Source: Sweltsa coloradensis (lineage: Eukaryota; Arthropoda; Insecta; Plecoptera; Chloroperlidae). From it: a stretch of 64,000 nt of DNA. Below, piece by piece: positions 56,687 through 64,000 of the stretch. Position numbers and translations under genes: made by a program. The notes beneath the pieces are model-generated. The model saw nothing but the letters and a program-made list of their open reading frames with translations. It was not told the origin of the DNA and made no database searches. The DNA lies in assembly GCA_024449915.1 (NCBI GenBank), contig JAMZAV010001041.1:186001-250000 (forward strand). The letters are read 5' to 3'. Positions within the stretch are counted from its first letter, which is position 1. Every line of letters begins with the position of its first letter.

Positions 56687-57390
56687 GTAATCACTAGAGG
56701 TAGTGAAAAATGGTGATAACAAAATTTGTGATTTTTTTAAAATATCCATTTTATTGCCTAAAATGTAATAATTGTTGACAATTTACATCATTTAGAGATG
56801 AAAAAAGCACATTTTGAAAACGCGAATTTCGCGAAATCTCGTGTATATCGCGAAATAACGAACGAAATTGTATGAAACTGGTCAAAACGCGAATTAACTC
56901 GCGAAATTAAGCATTTTAGAGCTCAAAATGTGGGGGGATGTTGGAGGTGCCGGTCCAGAATTTTTGTGAATTTTGGTGGAGGTGCCGGTGCAGACCGAAC
57001 ATTACTCGCGCAGTGGGCGGTACATCGTTTCGTGACGTCACGGGCTCCACAGAAATAGACCGCCAAAATAACGACGCGTATCACGGACTCTGCGGCAATA
57101 GTCCACCAAAATAAGGGCGCATATAAACATTTATTTTTGCTTGGGAATCGATTCTGAATAGATTTGTGGGTCACAATGATTGATTCTAACTTATTGGAAT
57201 TTTGTCATCCCTACTTAAAAGGCTTGAAGGGCTTTTTTTAAATTTTCATTTAAAACTTTTTTTTCAATTTATTTTTTAGATATTATGTTTTTGACCATTT
57301 AAATGAAATCGCAAAACACGCGAAATTTGGGTTTTCTAAAACGAAATTTGGATTTTTATATCACCATTTCTCATTACCTCTAGTAATCAC
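56687..57390. mobile_element. hAT-type MITE, TAGAGGTNGTGA family, copy 2
   Basis: Element 56695-57382 (TAGAGGTAGTGA / TCATTACCTCTA), perfect duplication GTAATCAC at 56687-56694 and 57383-57390. Shares its inner block (GGAGGTGCCGGTCCAGA...ATGATTGATTCTAAC) with 48436-48700. Confidence 0.85.
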
Positions 57391-58594
57391 AATTGCAATG
57401 ATTGCCCTCATGAAATTCTTGTGTACTGTAAAATGCATGATAAATTAAAAAATAAAATATAAATAAAATATACAAAGGCATCAATTGTTCCCTTGCTGGT
57501 TATGTCCAAAAATCAAGGACTAAAAAATATAATAATATCAGACCCCTTTCCAACCTGCGTCGGGTCGGGGGGTGACTCGTCACCATTTTCTCGGGCTACA
57601 GTTTCTCAGTGCTTGCTAGCCAGGCTCGACACCTCATCTTCTTCTTCGCTGTCTGTTACGACCGGCATTTCCACTAGTTCTCTCCATTTCTTTCTGTCTT
57701 CAGTTCAGTTTTTCTTCATTTGTTCTTTCCCACGTCTTCCCTTTTTCTTCTATACTCAATTTTATTTGGTCTCTTGGGCGGCCAACTCTTCCTACTCCTC
57801 CCCATGCTCGTTCCAATTCTCTTCTCGGGATTCTCTCCTGTTTCATTCGTCTTACGTGTCCATACCACCGCAGTCTTTCTCTTCCTATTTTGTCTCGTAG
57901 CCTTTGCACTCCTAGTTTCTTTCTTGTAGTTTTGCTTTGCACCTTATCCAATTTTGTTATGGCCATTGAACTTCTTAAAAATTTCATCTCTGCTGCCTAT
58001 AGTCTACTCTCTTCCTTTCCTCCTATTGTCCAGGTCACTGCTGCGTATGTTAATATCGGAATATAATACATTTTTTACATGATCATCTTACACCGGTTCG
58101 ATATTTCTTCTTTCCATAGCAGTTTACGAACACTTTGGTAGAATTTGTCCGCTAGTATGATTCTTCTTGTTACCTCTGTATCGATTTTAGCATCGTTTGA
58201 CAGTATACTTCCGAGCTATTTGAATGTTTCTGCGATCGTCAGCTCTTCTCCTCGCAATGTTACCTTCTTCTGATTCTTTGGGCTTTTCTTAGCTACTATT
58301 AGTATTTCGCTCTTTTCAATGCTTATTCTCATGTTATACTCGCTTGTTTCATTATTCCACCTATTTACACTCTCCTGTAGTTCTTCAATAGACTCTCCCC
58401 ATCTCACAATATCGTCTGCAAAATATCATTGTTTTTTATGTTTCGCTTTCTGTTGGTTCTACTTTTCTAAGGATGGCATCCATAACAATGGCAAACAGTG
58501 TAGGAGACATTACACTGCCCTGTCTTAGTCCACTGGTTATTTCAAACCAAGTGGATCTACCTAGTGGTGTTTGTACACAGCTCTTGCTTGTAGT

Positions 58595-60631
58595 ATAATA
58601 AGTAGGGATGTCAATACCCAGAAATTTTCGTACCCGGGTACCCGCGATCGATACCAGAGATACCCGCGGGTAGTAAATGTTCGATTTATCGTCATGGGTG
58701 TCAAATGATTCAGAAAAGCATTGGCAGTTGAAAAGTAGTATTGGTTAAAGGCCACGTATGTTTTAGTGTACGATGACTCGATGGGTTCGGAGCAACTACA
58801 TCAAGCGGAAAGGAACACTGATTGATTACTACATTCCTTTCAATGCGCATATGTACGCAACCGAAATCGGATCGTAGGCTGATGAAGGTCAATCCTTGTC
58901 TTTATCCCAATGCATGATCTCCCGCTCCCTGCGCACTATTACCGTATCAGTTCATTCAAAGTGATCTTCCACTTCACTTCACACGAAATTAGGGATGGTA
59001 CGTGTACACCTTTACTAGGGGTGTGCGAGTAGCACATTTTGAATTCGAGTTGAGTATTCCTTTAAATACTCGAGTATCGAGTCGAGTCGAGTATTCATTT
59101 CAAAATTTAATCTTTTTATTTAGTCGGTTCACTTGGAACACAACGATTTTTCTGTAGTAAACATATAAAAAATACATCATTGTACGGTACTTGTATCAGG
59201 CTATTGAGGCCTTCCTGCCCTTTGTGCTGGTCAATTTCAATAAAATTATAATTATACAGAATGTTATCAAGAGTTCCTGGCCCCATAACAATACTGCTGC
59301 GATGTTTTAATCCGAAAAAAACCTCCAAATTCGCACTCGCATTATAATATTCGCGGTCTAGGCATCTCCAATGCTATTTCAGCACATTTGAATATTCCGC
59401 GCCCTTGAATGGTTCCAGCAGAGTCGATAAAGAAGGTTAGGTAACTTCTTTATCGACTGGGGTAACCTTCTTTATCGACTCTAGTTCTAGCGATGGCCGA
59501 CGGAGCGCGCCACGCGTCGTTCGCGTCATCAAACACTGGCATCAAAGCAAAGATGGAAGATTGAAGGAAGAGACATAAAACATGTCAAACTACGCCAACT
59601 ACGATTTTAAAATACGTAAAAAGTGCATTAATGGAATGTTCACTGGCATTCTTTCTTCTCGATAGTTGATCTGAAATATTAGTGATATAGACGCAACGAA
59701 ACCAATAAAGGATATTTGTTTTCGACGCCGTGTAGTCCTAGGTTAGGCCTAGTCCTATTCCCGGTTCCCGCATCCAAGTCTCTGTTGTTGTTAATCGTAA
59801 TAATTTTGAAAGCACGCAGTCTCTAGGGCCAAGGCCTACTTTTTGCCGTCACAGTACATACGTAGTAGGCCTAGGTTGTAATAAGCCTAGGCCCAGGTCT
59901 CTGTACGTAGGCCTAGCCCTACTGTGATGATGGTTCTTTTTAGTTTTCATAGGATTTCATATGTTTAAAACTCGACTCGAAAACTTCGAGCCTAAAACCA
60001 AACTCGACTCGATGTCGAGTATAAAAAAAAACTCGAAAAAACTCGACATTTCGAGTACTCGCACACCCCTAACGTTTACTAATTATCCTTGATCAGTAAA
60101 CTATTTTTATTTTATGCTGTTTTTATCCTGTGTGCGACCAGCCGAACTGTAGTTTCTCATGAATCAATTTAGGGCCACGGTCATTGTTTCATTCATACAC
60201 GCGAGTAGTGTCCAATTTCAACACCCTTCCCGTCTTCACATCGGCAGCTTTGAGTCATCGCAAACTCGTAGGTCTACAGTCAAACGTCATTACAACCGAG
60301 CAGATTACACTCATTTTTTAGTGTTTCTGCGCTCCTGATTACGAAATTCGGTGCATTGGCATCTGTTTTGTCTCGAGCAACCAAATCGTATAGTTTGCTT
60401 CAAGGTCAAGCCTTGTTCGCCGCTATCTCTAAGCCCCCCCCCCCCCAACAATCTCACTCAATCACTCGTCGCTACAATCACAGCAGCCAACCATGAGCGG
60501 TTGGCGTGAAAAAGATCGCGATGGACAAAGGAAAGAACGGGTAATTCCGGGTAACGGTTAATGGAAAATTGGACCCGTACCCGCGGGCAACGGGCGGGTA
60601 ACGGGTACCCGTTGATATCCCTAATAATAAG
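58595..60631. mobile_element. hAT-type element with perfect duplication, holding a second hAT-type element
   Basis: Element 58603-60623 has TAGGGATGTCAATACCC and CGTTGATATCCCTA ends plus inverted ACCCGCGGGTA-rich subterminal sequence. Duplication ATAATAAG at 58595-58602 and 60624-60631. About 960 bases once the nested element is removed; no transposase. Confidence 0.85.
59008..60079. mobile_element. hAT-type element, GGGGTGTGCGAGTA family, copy 2, nested
   Basis: Element 59016-60071 (TAGGGGTGTGCGAGTA / TACTCGCACACCCCTA), duplication ACCTTTAC/ACGTTTAC (7 of 8). Inverted relative to copy 1 at 41931. Contains an extra palindromic 65-base block at about 59422-59486 absent from copy 1. Confidence 0.85.
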
Positions 60632-61207
60632 TGCTTTGTATTCTTATTATTAGGCTAGTATCTATTTCCATAGCTTTTAGACATTCCCAAACTTTTTCTC
60701 TTGTTACACTGTCATAAGCTTTTTCTAAATCTAAGAAGACTATGTACATTTCTTCTCTCTGTTCCCACTTTTTTTCCATTATTTGCCTCATTGCAAATAT
60801 GAGATCAATGGTTGAGCGCCCAGCTCTGAACCCATATTGTTCTTCTCTCATATTTGGCTCTACTTGTTGGCGTAATCTTGGATCTAGTATTTTCTCGTAT
60901 ATCTTAGCACACTGGCTCATCACCTCTGTAGTTTTCACACTTCTTTTTTCCCCTTTCCTGGATGCCCTCGTTTCCTGCATACTTGACTACTAGTAGTAGT
61001 ATCCTTTTTGTTTGGCGAGCTAACTTGTCGGGTTAAAACCAGGTTTTCCTGGAGCAGCCAATAACACAATTATATGGGCTTTAAACTTTTAACCAAGACC
61101 CACCAAACAAGGTAGTATGCGGGAACTAAACCTGCTACTATATGATAGTCCTGGAACCTTCTTGTCATGTTTTGTTTTCAATTCATGCTGTTTACTTATT
61201 TTTAAGG

Positions 61208-61888
61208 CATATACCGTATTGTTCCGAATATAGCACGACCTCGATTATAGCACGACCCCCAATTTTTCAGAATCATTTCAAGAAAAAAGAAAAAAATCAA
61301 AGAAAATTAAAATGTACATGAAACACTTACAACAAAACATTTTGAACAATGTTAAGGCCTAGGCCTATGGTTTTTAACAGGGTAGGGCCAAGCACAAGCT
61401 CACATGTCAACCACAGTTCACCAGTCTGATTCCTGGTCTAGGCCTAGCTCCTTCGCAATCCCTTGCTGATTTGTAAGGCAGAGGAACCTTTCTTTTCCAC
61501 GTGATCAGCAGTCTTCATTTGTTCATCTTGAGCCATTTCATCTTCTCCTTCATCACTCATTTACGTTACGTAGACTCTTAGCAACGTAGGACAACCCCGA
61601 CGAACAAAATCTATGTTGGTCAAGCTAGGTCACGATGTGATCACGGCCAAGGATTCTGACGACTAGCAGACAGTTTCGCCCAAGGTTCGGCCGAGTTCAG
61701 TGGCATCGAGTGGGTGGGCGGGGCAAAGCGCAGCAGACGATGCACGGGAGTTGTATAGAGGCGTGGCCTATGTTCAGGCGCTATTTCAAATGCAAGCGCG
61801 CGGAAATAACGCGAGTGCTGTTTTTGAGATTGTATTTTCGGAAAAAAACATCGCGCTATATTCGGAACAATACGGTATGCGCTATATT
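61208..61888. mobile_element. TIR element with ATACCGTATTGTTCCGAATA ends
   Basis: TACCGTATTGTTCCGAATAT at 61212 is mirrored at 61855-61876, and the right terminal unit (GCGCTATATTCGGAACAATA) is present twice in tandem (61852 and 61880). Tc1/mariner-like by look. A CpG-rich segment with small ORFs lies inside (61650-61820). Confidence 0.55.
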
Positions 61889-61958
61889 CGGAACAATACG
61901 GTATGCCCTATTTATTTCCAATGTGCTCGAATACTGAATGAAGAAAAAAGGTTATGAG

Positions 61959-64000
61959 TAGGGGCACAGATTAATGGTGTTTTCAAATTCAAAATATCGG
62001 TGTTTTCAAACCTTCAAAACGGTGAATATAACCACAAAAACACACTTTCAGCGGTGTTTTCAAAATCATTTTTTTTAACTTAACATGGGATTTTACAAAG
62101 GATTTGATGTACTTGGGAAAATTTTTAAGGCTGATTTATAATTTGAGGGTCATGCAGAGTAACCAAAAGCAAAAGTAGGTCAATAATGATTGAAATAATT
62201 GCATTTGGCTGTAGGCCTACCCGTACCTACAACGACAAAGAATATCGCATTGTTGTGCCTTTTTCACTAGTCCACGCCTTCATCAACCATAAATCAGCCT
62301 TTTGAAGAAAAACAATGAAAAAGTAGCTTTGGTACTATGGTTTTAGATTTAATGTAGTACCGGTACAGGTCAAAATTGTATTGACTAAAAAATGCATCTT
62401 TGGTAGGGACCTACCAATATTATGGATTTAGTTAGGCCTAACGTAAAAATACTTAAGATCGTCGGAAAGTTGTCATGAAAGCCAACTAAAGTATGCAGCT
62501 CAATATTTATGTAAAAGTGGGTATTGGACTCGCTCAGTTTGATCCGAAAGTCAGGGAGAGCATTAACTCTACGTTCTCGGGTTTTAGCGTCGTTCTTCTG
62601 TCTGTAAGAATATTGCCGTAGCTCGAGAATGCCCTCTCACTGTCGACGTTTGAGGGAGGCACCCACATTACTGTCACAACATTATCTACGTAATCTTCGT
62701 GGTCCGTTTTTAAACTCAGAAGTAAAAGCAAGACGTCCACTTCCTTGCCCTCGGAAATTATGTCCCGTACAAGGTTCTTCAGTGCCAGGTGGCCTTCCAT
62801 TTGTACATTGTTGGTCAGCTTGCACACAAATGGAATTTTTGTGCCGTAGTGCAGCACATCTTGATTTGTGACATTTGGAATGTTGCGGGGGTCAAATAAC
62901 TTTCCCATAGCTTTAAAGAATGGCTTGGCTGGGTATTTTGAGACAGTTTTCAGGGAAGAAGCTGCAGTTAAATATGTAGTCTGAGGACCGAAGTGTCCCT
63001 CTGCAACTAGAGAGAAGCCGTTTTGTAAATCAGCAACTTTGGCTGTGATTCGGTGGGAAAGTGGATACGAATTTCCCTCCAGCTCTTTGATTAGCTCAAC
63101 TGTTGTCTTGCAATGTTCCGCAACAAAAGTGGCCTGAATCTGAATGATCTTGGTTGCTTCGGCGGTGAGTTGTTTAAAGTATACAACTGCAGCCCCACCT
63201 TCGTCCAAGCTTCTAAAGAAAGCTACTAATTCTGGCAAGTACTCTGCAACATACTCCACTGAGAAGAACCATGAGTTCCATCTAGTCAGTACAGGTGAAG
63301 GAAACAGCTTTGTCTGCTTGTCACTATTTTCTTTTAGGAACTGCAAATATAATTTTTTTCTCTTCCTGGTATTAAGGAATGCCATTTTTGATTTGCTTAC
63401 ACATTCATTGAGCTCCTGAAGTTCCTCTTGGCAAATGTTACCCAAAAGGTTGAGCTTATGAGCCCAACATTGAACATGAATAAGTGGCTCACCAAGCAAC
63501 CCACTCAAGGTATCGAAACATTTTGTCATATATCTTGCGGCATCTGATGCGACAAAGAGAACATCTTCATATTTAATTTCCAATTTGTTGAGAACTTCCA
63601 TAACAGCTCGCGAACATTCTCGTGCGTTGGCATTCTCCAGTAGTTTTACGCCTCCAACATACAAGTTTGGATCCTTGGTACACTCCAAAGGTTTGACGAG
63701 GACAACAAAAACACATTCTCCTTTTCTATTCGTAGTCTCATCTGCAAGAATGCCGACCTTCTTGCCAGCTAATGTTTTCCTCAAACTTTCTTCTTCTCTT
63801 TCACGAACTTGTGGGATGTACGACCCCCTCATGGTACTCGCAGTAGGCAAATCACCAGCACCTAAAACAGGATATAAATAGCAGTTAGCTAATTGTGAGA
63901 GCATAAAAATAGAAAAAAAACAGGCCTAGGCCCTACCCTAGGCTACTGAAAGATTTGTCACCGTTTTGTAGGGGCCTAGGGGGCCTGGGCCTAAGGAGTC
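61959..64000 (-). mobile_element. hAT-type autonomous element, right part outside the window
   Basis: A possible terminal TAGGGGCACAGATTAATGG begins at 61959, preceded by GTTATGAG. The coding exon below lies inside. The other end would be to the right of 64000. Boundary at 61959 is inferred from one end only. Confidence 0.45.
62534..63861 (-). CDS. hAT-type transposase, uninterrupted C-terminal exon
   Basis: A minus-strand frame of 442 codons without stop. Numbered from the Met at 63904, the putative catalytic triad is D55 (ILADETTNRKG), D121 (FVASDAARYM) and E423 (VDSERAFSSYG), with CWAH at 146-149. It ends with the hAT dimerisation signature NILTDRRTTLKPENVELMLS. It resembles hAT transposases and CGGBP1-related proteins. 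A TTTTAG acceptor just upstream (at 63862-63867) suggests the true exon starts at 63861 and upstream exons lie outside; alternatively translation starts at 63904. Unlike every other TE gene here, it has no frameshift or internal stop, so it may be young or under selection. Function in DNA transposition is by family; activity unknown. Confidence 0.8.

Larger units (their letters stand above)
57606..60980 (-). pseudogene. LINE reverse transcriptase, interrupted and frameshifted
   Basis: Right part (60980-60632) has EEQYGFRAGRSTIDLIFAMR and motif A FLDLEKAYDSV. After the hAT insertion the left part resumes with TSGLRQGSVMSPTLFAIVMD, then FADDIVRWGE (motif C, about 58413-58440), then GHVRRMKQERIPRREL and GRPRDQIK and ends SSLASKH. 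The catalytic Asp pair is present, but frameshifts (e.g. near 58430) and stops show it is dead. Confidence 0.75.
57530..60990 (-). mobile_element. 5'-truncated LINE, minus strand, split by a hAT element
   Basis: Reverse transcriptase frame on the minus strand runs from about 60980 to a stop at 57606. It is broken by an insertion at 58603-60623; removing it and one duplication lets the frame continue. Clade (RTE or CR1-like) not assigned. Confidence 0.75.

Noticed and set aside
61700..61957. Overlapping ORFs of 75-85 codons in a CpG-rich block.
   Set aside because: They run into the tandem terminal repeats of a TIR element, which supply much of the reading frame; no motif.

Overview
The window is eukaryotic genomic DNA, about 60% or more transposable-element debris, AT-rich, with GT-AG introns. 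A very frequent palindromic octamer (TAGGCCTA, often chained with CCTAGG) and the mix of Merlin, hAT, Tc1/mariner-like, foldback, tRNA-SINE and non-LTR elements suggest a marine invertebrate. My best guess is an echinoderm, but this is an impression, not a proof. No bacterial-style operons, CRISPR arrays or plasmid features are present.

The one clear host gene is on the + strand from about 37.1 to beyond 55.4 kb. It is a Kismet/CHD7-type chromatin remodeller (CHD6-9 subfamily). Nine coding exons can be joined by conserved splice sites and reading phase (37238-39496, 42958-43098, 43524-43753, 45067-45495, 46428-46557, 47159-47332, 48934-51887, 54140-54227, 55119-55414), giving 2233 residues of an unfinished protein. 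It has an N-terminal LFGED motif, a long P/Q-rich disordered region, Lys-rich linkers, tandem chromodomains, a complete SNF2 ATPase and the start of the SANT/SLIDE-like DNA-binding part. The C-terminal exons (rest of the DNA-binding part, BRK region) lie beyond the window or were not found in 55.4-64 kb. Both chromodomains and the whole ATPase sit in a single uninterrupted 2.95-kb exon.

Regions: 0-3.3 kb, LINE relic, microsatellite and a dense TAGGCCTA cluster. 3.3-7.1 kb, a Merlin transposon split by a LINE that carries two further insertions. 7.1-15.5 kb, inverted-repeat elements and hairpins. 15.7-18.0 kb, a mariner-type element holding a SINE that holds a foldback element. 18.3-22.7 kb, hAT element, foldbacks, SINEs and a tRNA-Thr-like sequence. 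22.7-30.1 kb, dispersed repeats with little recognisable coding. 30.3-32.9 kb, a complete 2.5-kb DNA transposon with a decayed transposase. 33.5-36.4 kb, nested foldback and the best full-length SINE. 37.1-55.4 kb, the CHD gene with TEs in its introns. 55.4-64 kb, a LINE broken by a hAT element that is itself broken by another, then an apparently intact hAT-type transposase at the right edge.

Many insertions keep exact target-site duplications that I could read directly, so the relative order of insertion can be established from the sequence alone. All family assignments rest on motifs and terminal structure seen by eye; no database search was possible.
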